A program made the position numbers and the translations under genes. Positions 37,529 through 48,657 of a stretch of DNA of 64,000 nucleotides are shown one piece after another. The notes under the pieces are model-generated. The model was not told where the DNA came from. It searched no databases and saw only the letters and a list, made by a program, of their open reading frames with translations. Source of the stretch: Bradysia coprophila (Eukaryota; Arthropoda; Insecta; Diptera; Sciaridae); the NCBI RefSeq assembly GCF_014529535.1, contig NW_023503302.1, forward strand, positions 2,908,706 through 2,972,705, in the 5' to 3' direction. Every line of letters starts with the position of its first letter. Position 1 is the stretch's first letter.

Positions 37529-37821
37529 ATGTACGATATACATACATGCGAGACGTTGGAATACATATCCGAAGTAAGGCAGAAATGAAGCTGTCTGCCA
37601 GCCATTGTATACATACTGGACGTATGATCACGAAATTTTTTATCAGTGTAGTCGACACGTATTTCACTTTTTTTTTTCTTCGAAAATCACCAATTTGGAA
37701 GCTATGAGCATTGCAAGTGTGAGCTATGTATGGGCCATATCTCCTCGCATATCTCGGAAATAATAAAAGATAGAAAATTTGGTTCAATTGAATAACTCCC
37801 ATGAAAACATAATGGTTATTT

Positions 37822-38003
37822 ATGTACCTGTTTTGGACGATTGATTTTAGGCAATTTCGCGGATTGTAGGCCGAACGAAGTGAGGCTTACAAGCGAAAGT
37901 GCCTTAAATCAACCGTCCCAAACAGGTGCACATGTAAGTTTTCATGCAGAGTGCCAGAAACCCGAAAAATTGCCCTCATTTTCGGCCCCGAAGCATGAAA
38001 ATT
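37822..38003 (+). repeat. Foldback element F4, copy a
   Basis: Stem halves 37823-37871 and 37884-37930 pair with several mismatches. The centre is CCGAACGAAGTGAGG. The 70 bp after the stem (to GGGGCCGAAGCATGAA) match the copy at 16003-16190 in reverse orientation, so this is a defined dispersed element. Confidence 0.75.
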
Positions 38004-38024
38004 AATTTCAATGGTCTACATAGA

Positions 38025-38345
38025 CTGCATTATTATACACATTGCGATGTGACGTAAAGAGAACCGATCTGGTGTAACAATATTTGCTACGATATGTTTA
38101 CGAACGAAGTTCCTCCCACTTCTCATTGTTGAAAAGTAACCGTAAGGTAAATCTGAACGGAGTAAAAGCTTGTCTGTATAGGTTTGTTCCAAGGCCATTA
38201 GAAGTGTCAAATTACTGTGAAATTTCATCCACCCCATCAACGTTTGTATGTAAAATGTATGTATGTTGCTGTGGATGAAATCGTTGCCGTTCATGTTGTT
38301 AAAGTTCGGGTTTACAGTGATTTGGAATGGTTATAATCACTGCCA
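38025..38345 (+). repeat. Degraded relative of element E
   Basis: Shares CTGCATTATTATACACATTG and a GTTGCTGTGGATGAAAT block with the E region at 30.0-30.6 kb. The order is rearranged and there are many substitutions. No gene content. Confidence 0.5.
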
Positions 38346-41300
38346 CTTCATATTAAAAATGTGCATGTATTGACGTCGTGGGTTCTGACCATAGATCAAG
38401 TCCAATGATATTCGAAATGTCTAAAATCATCGACAGAAAACTTAACCTGAAAATAAATGCACTAAAAAAGAGCAGGCACTTTGTTCACGTTTCAAAAAAA
38501 ACAAATGTTTGGATGGTTTTCTTGTAAGTATAAACACTTTACGCCATACAAGAACCAATTATAATTTCATCTTTTATACATTGAAAATCAATTAAATTTA
38601 ACGTTTCAGTATTTTCACTTATTATTCATGATTGCGTCAAAACGTTTCATGCACTCCTCTTTGGTGTTTAAAAAATGACGTCATACAAGAGAGAAAAATG
38701 TGATTTGCCTCATGTAATTGTAAAAAAAACAAAATTATTCGATAAGTTACGGTAACTCGTATAATCCGCAAACATCGTTCGATAAACTTAACGACAAGAA
38801 TCTGTTGAATTATCAAATATTTTCCTGTACGACATTATTTTTAGTATAATACATATATTTCGATGCAACAGATTTAGCATTTTAGGTCGTAGACTCCCAT
38901 GCCGTTCGTAACTGAAAGAATTCAGAACTTAACAGTTCTTAGATTTTATACATGCAGCTGATTACGAATATTATGAGCTACGAAGATACGATAATCGTCG
39001 CCCAGACACGTTCTAACATTTCCGAACAAAAACCCCGCACAATATTTTAAATATTACAATAACCGGTTAAACCGAAACACTTGAAAGTACGCATCTATCA
39101 CATCACCCATATAATAACAAAACAGCTATCGTGTTTAATCAACATTTACTATAATGCACATGCACAAACAAAGATTATAGTGCGAATGGGACGTATGTAT
39201 AGCTAATGGAGCTCCACAAAACACAAAACTCATTCGGTATCAGAACGCGAAGAAGTCAAGTCTTTATGCTAAAGTTATTGTGAGTGAACGGAGTGAACGA
39301 ACGAAACCCGTAAGTTATTTCAACACTTTCATCAAAAACCCTTCAATAACTGTTAACTTATCAACAAGTTGCGTGTTTTAATTATTGAATGTTGATGATT
39401 AACTTTCATCGTCAAAGCATTTTAGATCAGGTCACCTATTATATACCTATTATTACTTTAGAATCTTGTTCAGACACGTTTGTGATTCGAGACAGAAATA
39501 GCCTTAATATAATAAGCGAATCTGTTGCAACAATGTTGCAGATAATCCAATTTGAATATAACAACAGTGGTACTATGTAGTTTATCGGTTTGATATTTTT
39601 CGTAAGAAGAAACAAGTGGTAAGCAACACTGTTATGGTGTTGTAGTTTAGCGAAATTGAGGGTGCCTACTTGTTGCATTTTGCAGTTTTCTCAGATTTTC
39701 GGTACCCTTTAAATGGCACCTCATAAGTGCATTTTCATAATCCGTTATGAGTGACTTTATTGGTTCAATCAAAGCACTGTGCGTTGGTTCAATTTAAAAA
39801 ATAAGTCATTTAAGGGATATTGTCGAGAACATTTTTCCCGTTTATTGACCATCAATTCAAATAGTAGATTATGTTTCAGCTGATTTTCAGCTGGTCCGCC
39901 AAGCATCCTAAAATTCTTATCCAATCAAAGAATAATGGATGACGTAACAACCAGCGAGCGGGAAAAGCATTGAAGAAACTAATTTTTCGATTTTTTGTTT
40001 TAAACAAAGAGATTAAGAACAAAGAGCATCGTGTATACCGAGAGAATTATGTTTTTTTTTTAGCCGAAGCAAGACAACACAAGACACAGCAAGACAAATA
40101 TTTTGTACAGTCGTTCTGCACCTTGTGATAACAATAAAAAGGGATTTCTTAGCAAGACTGCAAAACTTTGGGAAGGTCTCGCAGATATTAATTCGATTTT
40201 GATGAATTTGTTTGAATGGAAAAGGTGTGTTCCCGCGCATCTAATAGTCAAAACTTTTGACACCCCGCACAAAGAACGAGTTATGATACTTCATATCGCA
40301 CGTTCGGAGATTCCGAGATTCTATTCCATTTCGTTGATCCTTAAAATATCAATTTTGAAAACATTTTTAGTCACCAATTTTTGTCCATCTTTTACGTGAT
40401 TATCAGCGTAGCTTTATAATTTGAACCCATACCCGTACACATAACTATAAATTCAAGGATAATGATGCACAAGTGAATGCATAAAATACGGTGTAGTGGT
40501 ACTGGTACAGTGGTGTAGTGGTATACCTCGCCTTCGGCTCGGATCTACAAACTCCACTTGTCGACAAGGCAGTTACCAAAGCTTGTTGTTCAAAAAAAAA
40601 AAAAAACACTTGTTCAATCTGCTATTTTCGATATAGCGAACCCCTTAACAATTATATCGTAAAGAGTTTCAATATCATTGCCATTTCAACGGCTCTTTAC
40701 GAATGTGTAGTCGTTGAAATTGAGACTCAATACCAAAAACTATTTCAAAGGAAGAAAGATTGAATTAAAAACGAAACTCAACTGTGTGAGTAGCCTGCGG
40801 ACGTAAGAACACTTATGTAAAAGAAAACTGATGTCGCAAATTCTTACGAAATACGTTCTGACCAGCGCATAATAAGCTATGCAATGTGATATGTGGTGGT
40901 AAAATTTGTTTGATATTTTAACATTTTACGCTGACGAGAGTGTGGTAATCGTTGCGAGCCATGGTTTGTTTTACATTCTCGTGTTCATAAATGGCTTACA
41001 CTTATCTAAACGAGTGTTTATGATATTTTGCTTAGATGGTGAGCAGTCCGCTAACATAAACATAATAAGCTTAAGACGGAAGAGCGTCTACCGAACCCGA
41101 ATGACACATTTTTATGTGTACCCAGTGCTTTACTTAAATTATAGTGAGAATATTATAATTACAGTTGTGGAAACAACATAAATAAATTGTTCAAAAGTTT
41201 CACACATTTTGCAAGCAGATGTGTTCACAAAACGACTGAAGATCTGAAATAAACTCATTACATTTGGGACAAGAATTAGGTGACTAAAATACAGTTGAAA

Positions 41301-41663
41301 CAAAAAGGAGAAAAGAAATGACATTTTTGCTACCTGCTCTCGAACGGACAGAAAAAACTCGTACCGATCTCGGATTGGTGATTTAATTCGATTGATAGGA
41401 AGAAAACGTTTGTATACCTGCATGATCATTACCATTAGATAAGTGCTTTCTGTATTCAAACGAAGGTTGAGGAGAATTGCTAATAGGATTGTTTTATGAA
41501 CCTATGTAGCAGTTAACAGTGTTAAGGTTTTACAGTGTTATCAAATTTTTTTTTTCATCAATTGTGAGTTAACTCCCCTAATATCGATGTCAGATCCTCA
41601 TTGTTTTCAGCTCCATTAAATTAAAAATCTTTTCGACTTGAATTTTTACAGACAACTAATATA
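38346..41663. other. Spacer between the two divergent Piwi genes
   Basis: About 3.3 kb without a supportable gene. It should hold the promoter of Piwi B and part of the Piwi A promoter (whole spacer 37131-41663). A relic of the GAA-type loop, CCTCGCCTTCGGCTCGG, occurs near 40526. An acceptor-like TTTTTACAG at 41643-41651, 12 bp before the Piwi B ATG, suggests a 5' UTR intron. An open frame at 40103-40399 has no recognisable content. Confidence 0.45.
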
Positions 41664-44600
41664 ATGGGTGGCCGTGGAAAGCGTGGAAAGCCAACAACAA
41701 ATACTCGTTCAGGAGCTGGACGTGGTAATGCTCCGCCAGCACAATTTAATCCTGCTCCTACTCCGGTACTCCTTTTTCAATTGCACCACGAAATAATGAA
41801 ATAATGAATTTTATAACCACTTAAAGGCACAATCAGCATGGGGAAGGTCTGCACCCGCATCTGCACCAGCACGAGCACCTGTACGTATCTAAATTGCCTT
41901 TTTACTATTGTTAGTTTTTGGAAGCTTTTTTTCTTCAACTCATCATCTATTCTATACAGACACAATCGGCATGGGGAGCACCAGCACCTGCACCAATTCC
42001 AGTGAGTCAACCTATTTTGAAATAACCTAAAAAACCATTTTTTGATAACAAATTATCGATTATGTAGACTCAATCACCATGGGGAAGACCAGCGCCTGCA
42101 GCACCGGTATGTAGTTAGCTGCTCCATTTTCAATTACCGTACTCCTTTAAATGAAAAATTATTTATACAATTCAAAGACGCAGTCGGCCTGGGGACAGCC
42201 TTCTCCAGCATCCACACCAAATCCAGTAAATACCAATTCATCGTCTCGATCAGCAGCAGAGTCTAGAAGCGATCCAAGGCCTCGAGATCAGCCACTTCAA
42301 CCGCAACAGCAGGATGGGGCACAACAACAGCCTCGTCAGCAAGGAACACAGCAACAACCGCGTCAGCAAGGATCACAGCAACAACCGCGTCAGCAAGGAT
42401 CACAGCAACGAGAACCACGTGAGTTCAACAGGGCGAATGTCATTTGCTATTTTCTTGCTAATATTTTCACTTTTCAAATTTCACTTGTTCACATTTTGTC
42501 TATAAAGGCACATCCGTTGGCTATAATGGTACTGCAAAAAGAGTGGATCGCGGATCAGTAAGAGACAGACAGATCTTGTATCCAGACCTAGTTGTTACCA
42601 AAAACGAAGGCGTTACTAAGCAAGGAAAGACTGGACAGGTGGTTTCCTTAACGACCAATCATTTCCGTCTTATCAAAAGACCGGATTGGCAACTGTACCA
42701 ATACCGAGTGGATTTCAGTCCGCTGATAGAGCTACAAGGTTTCATGAATAAATTGATTAAAGAACAGAAAGCCCATTTGGGTGGATATTTGTTTGATGGA
42801 ACGATCCTATTCCTGTCCAAGAAGTTGCATAACGACGTCACTGAGTTTATGTCGAAGGATCGTGATGACAATCCAATTCAAATAAAAGCGAAATTTGTTA
42901 AATTGATTTCCATGTTAAATGGTGAATCAATCCAAATATTGAATTTGATCTTGCGGCGAAGTATGGCAGCATTAAAACTACAGCTAGTTGGACGTAATTT
43001 TTTCGATGCCCTCGCAAAGGTAAGATTGTTTTTATTGGTTTAAGACGCGAAATTAACTCTGTTTCACTTTATACAACAGATTGATATGGCATTGTATCAT
43101 CTGCAATTGTGGCCGGGCTATGAGACATCCATTCGACAACATGAAACCGATATTTTGTTGTGTGCCCAAGTAACGACTAAAGTCATGCGCACCGAAACCG
43201 TCCTCACAATCATTCATAGGCTTTGGGGAATTTCGGATTTCAAAACAAGATGCATTGAAGCTGTTGTTGGAAAGATTGTGTTAACAGAATACAATAACCA
43301 AACCTACTTTGTGGATGATATCGCATTCGAATCGTCTCCAATGGACACATTTAATACAAAAACAGGGGAAAAAACATACATTGAATATTATAAAGAGAAA
43401 TACGGCTTGAAGATCAACTATCCGAACCAGCCGATGTTGGTTATTAAATCGAAAGCTCGCAGTATTAGAGGCGGTGAACCAGATCAGATTTATTTGGTTC
43501 CGGAATTATGCCGAGCAACAGGTTTCACCGATGAGATGCGAAATAATAGACGGTACGCAGTATTGATTGGTTCAAATGAAATCCTCGCTTCATATTGATT
43601 ACGAAATGGTCTTCATTACAGCTTGATGGAAGATGTGGCAATACATACACGATTGAGTCCGGGTGAGCGCATCAAAAAGCTAATGGATTTCAATAAACGA
43701 CTTCAGTCGACCAAAGAAAGTGTGGATAACTTTGAACAGTGGAATTTCCGATTAGACACACAATTGGTTCAGCTCAACGGTCGTCAGCTGCCGATGGAAC
43801 CAATTTTCTTTGCTAACGGACAAAAGTAAGTGTTATATGATATACTTCCAGGTGTATCCAGTGCTAAGTAATTAAGAATAACGGTGACGACAAGCTCTTC
43901 CTCAAATATCAGACTTTTCACAATTTTTAACAGAAATAGTTAGCCCTGTGGCCGGTACGCAATGCAGTAAACTATTAGATTGTTAGACTCGATGCATTCA
44001 GTGTTCAAGTTTTTTAGCAAAGAGTTGCCAAGTCCACAAAATGTGGTGTGTTTGTCTGTCTTGTAAAAACAGTCGTACGGTAAGTGTTTGATTGTGCAGC
44101 CGCCTCGGGAAGTACATATTCGATGTCTGCAGTCTGCATACTGATTGCCAGCGCAAGGTTTTACTATTTGACAGCTTTCAATGATCCGTTTTGTCTCTGT
44201 TAATGAAAAGCAGGAGATCATCCTAAAAAAAATTGTGTTTCCAATCACTCTATCCCGTTCCGGATATTGAAAAACAGATTGAATGTCCAGTCCGTCACTG
44301 CTTCCTAAACTAATTTCTTTATCAATTGAACCAGAATCGTTTCTACAAGAAAGTTTTCGAGACATCCCATTTCATTGGATCAATCATTCTTTGATCAGAT
44401 CGGATTGAGGAATTGTTATTTTGAAATTTCATGGAAGCTCTCCACAGAGGCGGTCCTTTGGATTTTGTGTTCGTCCCCATCACTTAATTATTTTTATTTT
44501 CTTAATTTTACAGAGTCGTAAACGACGATTGGTCGACTGGCTTCCGCAAATTGTCTATGTATAGTCAACAACCGCTAAAAAACTGGGTTTTAATTGTACC

Positions 44601-45822
44601 TAGGACTAAAGTCAAAGAAGCTCGAGACTTCATAGGTATTTTAAAAGATGCAGCGACCGGAATGGGATACGAAATCCAAAACCCAATCTGGTAAATTCTA
44701 AATTACGGGCATTTGTAAGAAATGAAATTTTTTACCGTAATTCTTTCTCAGGGTTGAAATTGCAGATGATTTTGGTAGATCTTACGTAAATGCTATAGAA
44801 ACGTCACTAAACAGAGATCCGCAGCTTGTTATGTGCATAATGCAAGGTCTCTACTCTGACAAATACACCGCGATCAAAAAGAAATGTTGTGTGGAAAGGG
44901 CGGTTCCATCTCAGGTCATGCTCAGCAGGACGATTACTCCAAAACATGGTAAACCATTAAGTACGCTAATGACCGTTGGTACAAAAGTGGCAATCCAAAT
45001 CAACGCCAAGTTAGGTGGAGCACCATGGATGGTCAATATACCTGTATCAGGAATAATGGTGGTCGGATTTGATGTGTGCCATGACACCAATGATAAAAGC
45101 AAATCATATGGTGCACTCGTTTCTACGATGGATATGAAGACATCAGCGAGCTACTTTTCAGCGGTTTCAGCGCATACAAATGGCGAAGAGTTGTGCAATT
45201 CGTTCGCTTTGCATATGGCAAAGGCAGTACAATGTTACGGAACGACTCACGGAGTTTTACCGCAGAGGATTTTTATTTACCGCGATGGTGTTGGAGAGGG
45301 TCAGACCGACTATGTTCGTGAACATGAGATCAAAGCCGTGAAAGCCCAATTGGATAAGATGTATAAAGGTGCACCGTACAATTTACTCTTTGTCGTCGTG
45401 TCGAAGAGAATCAACACTCGTTTCTTCAGAGGTACATCAAATCCGAATCCGGGAACAGTTGTTGATGACGTTGTAACATTGCCGGAACGGTTAGTTTCAT
45501 TATAGTTCAGTTACATTAAGCAGCGTGAAATTAATCAAATTAAAAATTGAATTGCAGGCACGATTTCTTCATGATTTCGCAGAAAGTCAGACAGGGCACC
45601 GTTAGTCCAACCAATTATAATATCCTTTATAATACGTCCGGACTATCATCGGATGATATTCAGAAGTTTACGTACAAAATGACGCATCTGTACTACAATT
45701 GGACGTCAACTTTGGCTGTGCCAGCTGTATGCCAATACGCGCATAAATTAGCGTTCCTCGTGGGTACCTTTATCCATCAATCACCGTCGCATTTATTGGA
45801 AAAGCAATTGTATTTCCTTTGA
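41664..45822 (+). CDS. piwi-like: Piwi-clade Argonaute protein B (11 exons, 948 aa)
   Basis: piRNA-binding slicer-type Argonaute, a duplicate of Piwi A. Exons 41664-41765, 41827-41880, 41960-42001, 42068-42106, 42178-42418, 42508-43019, 43080-43552, 43622-43825, 44514-44690, 44752-45489 and 45558-45822, in frame with GT-AG borders. MGGRGKRGKP opens an RG-containing disordered N-terminus; four successive exons begin with TQS-x-WG or AQSAWG, followed by a Q/PRQQG repeat. PAZ lies near 340-470 (NNQTYFVDDIAFE, QPMLV), PIWI near 690-948. Catalytic Asp722, Glu761, Asp793 (RDGVGEGQ) and His923 are all present, so cleavage activity is expected. Exon lengths 473, 204 and 265 nt equal those of Piwi A. 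One Piwi A intron (after SDK) is absent here. The PIWI domain is somewhat more Aub-like (GFDVCHD). Confidence 0.93.
42301..42411 (+). repeat. Coding minisatellite, QQQPRQQG units in Piwi B
   Basis: A 27-bp unit repeated about three times (CAACAACCGCGTCAGCAAGG plus TCACAG), two copies nearly identical and one diverged. It encodes Gln-rich PRQQG-x-QQQ blocks in the disordered N-terminus. Confidence 0.85.
43940..44365 (-). CDS. Cys-rich open frame nested antisense in a Piwi B intron
   Basis: A 141-codon frame from ATG 44365 to a stop at 43940, inside the 688-bp intron 43826-44513; every other Piwi B intron is 60-90 bp. The last 80 residues hold nine cysteines (for example CRHRICTSRGGC, DCFYKTDKH), which suggests a disulphide-bonded secreted domain. 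There is no obvious N-terminal signal peptide from the first ATG. An internal acceptor-like TTCATTAACAG (just before ETKRIIESC) hints that the real exon starts there and other exons lie elsewhere. No family recognised. Could be a nested gene, an inserted gene fragment or chance. Confidence 0.35.
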   Translation of the reverse strand: MSRKLSCRNDSGSIDKEISLGSSDGLDIQSVFQYPERDRVIGNTIFFRMISCFSLTETKRIIESCQIVKPCAGNQYADCRHRICTSRGGCTIKHLPYDCFYKTDKHTTFCGLGNSLLKNLNTECIESNNLIVYCIAYRPQG

Positions 45823-46468
45823 GTTACGAATGTGTTCCAGGCCAACATTTTCTTTTTAAATTCTTTTCTTTTACAAATTTTTTTGTAATGCAACTCGCAA
45901 CGACAGTTCACCAACCACTGGGATTTGTTTCACGAGTCACATTTGGTTTGTAATCGGCCATACATCATTTTTGTCGTGGTATTTTTCTTCAAATTTACGC
46001 ATTACACGTGATGTTTAAGTTTAAGTTGTGTCTCATTCAATTCATTTTATTCTTTACAATTTTAATTTTTATTCTATTTTAACTCAAATAATTTCAGATT
46101 TCATATTTAATTTTTTTTAAATCTCTCAACACCAATTGTTACTATAAAGATCGGTAGAGTAAGCCAAAAATGTTCGAATATTTTTTTTAATTAAATTTTT
46201 TTACCAAAAGTTTTTCTTTATTGTTTTACGAAAATTCAAGGAATCGCCTCACATGGCAATCAATCATTTTGTGGCAATTAATTAAATTCAGCTTATCCAT
46301 CAGCAGCAAAATTAGAGTTTAAATCAAGGCTCTGGTTTAGTGATCGAAACCGCAATGAAGTAGCCCTTGTCATTAATAAAGTCAATGACCTGAAAGTTAG
46401 TACTTTTACGGTCCTATAGCACCTATTTCTTTAATCGCTACGAAGTTTGCTGAAAAAGTTATTTGTGC

Positions 46469-46550
46469 ACTTGGTTTGGACCAAGTTTGGATGTAAACTA
46501 TTTTCGCGAGTTGTAATTGAAAATAGCTAAAAACCTTGTCCAAACCAAGT
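46469..46550. repeat. Small foldback, 13-bp arms
   Basis: ACTTGGTTTGGAC at 46469-46481 is exactly inverted at 46538-46550, with a 56-bp spacer. MITE-like scrap. Confidence 0.6.
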
Positions 46551-48058
46551 ACTCAAAAAAAAAAAATTCAAGCAGAGGGAAAAAATAGAGAGAAAATATC
46601 CAAAATTGACATCCATGTAGGCCCCAAGGCACGAAAAGAATATGTATGGGCAATTCTATGGCCCTTTGAGAACATGGTAAACATTTTTTTTCACATTTTT
46701 TTACACATTTGATTTCCCTAGAGTCGAAAGATTGGTTTGTTGGCTTCGCCTCGGATCAGCAAACTTCACACAAAAACTGGACTTTTCAACTTTTTATCCC
46801 TTGTCATATAAATTTCAACCTATTTCAACATTGGTGCAGTTTTAGAGGCTCACTTTGTTAAGACGGGTTATTTGCATAGAGCTAAACTCGAGATGTGACA
46901 TGGTGGTGCGAATCCTAATCGGCACCCAAAAAATACATGGGCATACCCAGGCAGGCATGTAAAAATAACATCGACACCATGCGTGTGTGTGACTATGCTA
47001 TTATTTAAAAACATTCAAAACATAACACTCACAGTGTCTACTGTTTGGCGCATACCTCGCTGTTTGGCGTTTACCTCGCCTTCTCGCTTTATTTTTGCTT
47101 ATGACTAATGTGCGCAAAAATTTTCCTAGTTTCTAGTAATTTTAACTTTCATCGTCAGCGTTTAATTTAATTTAAGGCTGAGGTGCGTTCCTCATTGATC
47201 GTGTTACGGAGTCTCGTATTTGCAATTTCATTTTTCTCTTGTTGCATTAGCCCGAATCGCTGTTGTCGCATTTGGACAGCCCAGCTGTGTTTAGGTCTTT
47301 CTCTTTTACGCACCTGGGCGATGTCTGTCGAAAGGGTTTTTCTTGCACACCAGTCCTTTCTCCAATTTTGGACGTTGTGGGCTAAGAATATGCAATGTCT
47401 ATGAACTGTTAAATGTAATAATGTAATCCAAAAATCTATTCTGAACCTAATTGTGCTGTTTGAACGTCTATTGGAATTATTTTAAGCGTTGGAACTAATT
47501 TACTGTGGTTTTAGGCTCGTTACAATTTTGAGAGGAGACAATGTTGACCTTATACATTAAGTAAGTCGTACCTCAATAAACGTAAAGGTCTGCTTAATCT
47601 TTATTCGTCTTAGGTAGTATATATGCCTTGCAACCTCATCGTTTTCCAAAAATAAAATTTCGAATAAAAATGTTGAGCACGATTGGAATTAGCCATATAT
47701 GACAAAAGTGCCATATTTACATTAAAAAAATTGCAGAATATCATCATTACAATCATAAACAGTTTCCGAAAATAGAAATGCAAGTTGAGCATTCAAGAGC
47801 ACCATTATTTCGGTATACCTTCATATAGCGTCAATACAGATGCACAACCTACCTTCCATTTCACCACAACATGGGATGTGAATTATTTTGTATGATAGTG
47901 AATCTTAGAAAATGGCAATGCTGAATTCCTGAATTCTCTCCCATGTCTTTTGAGATTGAATTAACTTTAATCTTAGTCTTTGAATTGAATTTGGAGTAAA
48001 CATTTTTGAAAGAACTGAAGAGTTCTTACGGCGTCATGTGTAAAGGCGTCCAGTTTGC

Positions 48059-48182
48059 ATACAATCGCTAAAACGAACTGGTGTGCATACGTTATTTTGC
48101 ACCAGCTAGTCACATACAATTCCAAATGGGACCAACTGGTGCAAAATAACGTATGCACACCAGTTTGATTTAGCGATTGTAT
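48059..48182. repeat. Foldback with 52-bp arms
   Basis: The arms 48059-48110 and 48131-48182 are reverse complements with only a few mismatches (start ATACAATCGCTAAAACGAAC) and a 20-bp loop. No GAA-capped centre. Lies 475 bp downstream of the GH45 gene's stop codon. Confidence 0.85.
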
Positions 48183-48606
48183 CATTGTTATTGAGGTTTC
48201 AATACTTGTTCAAATTATCAGCTTTCTGAGATGGGGACAAGGGTGTGACACTATTCATGCTATTCACATAAATCTTTTTTAGAAGTTTCCAGTGGGTGGA
48301 TAGGGGATTTGGACTCTAGTGTGGAAGAGGACTGACAATACAGAAAAGCAGTTGACAGACTTTATCGATGTTCCACCGTTGTTGATAACAGATAACTAGC
48401 CGATGACTAGTTTAATACAGAACTGACAATAAAGGCAAAATAAAGGATTTTTACGAAGACATGACTTGGAAATAGGTCAAATCTTCTTTCAACACCTTCG
48501 TTTATACCATAGTTTAAACTGCTGTGGGGCCAAATGAAATGATTGCTCAATTCACAGACATTTATAGTCGTTTTCTTTGCTTTCTTTGCTATTCTTGCCA
48601 ATTTTC

Positions 48607-48612
48607 TTTATT
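48607..48612 (-). promoter_or_regulatory. Poly-A signal of the GH45 gene
   Basis: AATAAA on the minus strand, 46 bp after the GH45 stop codon; the only canonical hexamer at a usual distance. Confidence 0.7.
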
Positions 48613-48657
48613 TTCCAATTTTGCTTATTAGCACAATTAGAGATGATAAAAAACAAA

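Larger units (their letters stand above)
45823..48606. other. 3' flank of Piwi B and intergenic DNA
   Basis: No gene could be supported. AATAAA at 46375-46380 is a possible Piwi B poly-A signal. Two foldbacks (46469-46550, 48059-48182) lie here. Around 46740-46765 and 47045-47095 there are scraps of the GAGGCGAAGCC-type loop sequence. The minus strand at about 47160-47400 carries a basic, Gln/Arg-rich frame without a recognised domain. Confidence 0.45.

Noticed and set aside
40103-40399. 98-codon plus-strand frame in the Piwi spacer
   Set aside because: It has a donor-like AG|GTGTGT after EWKR, but no acceptor partner, domain or upstream start context. Overlapping minus-strand frames are equally long.
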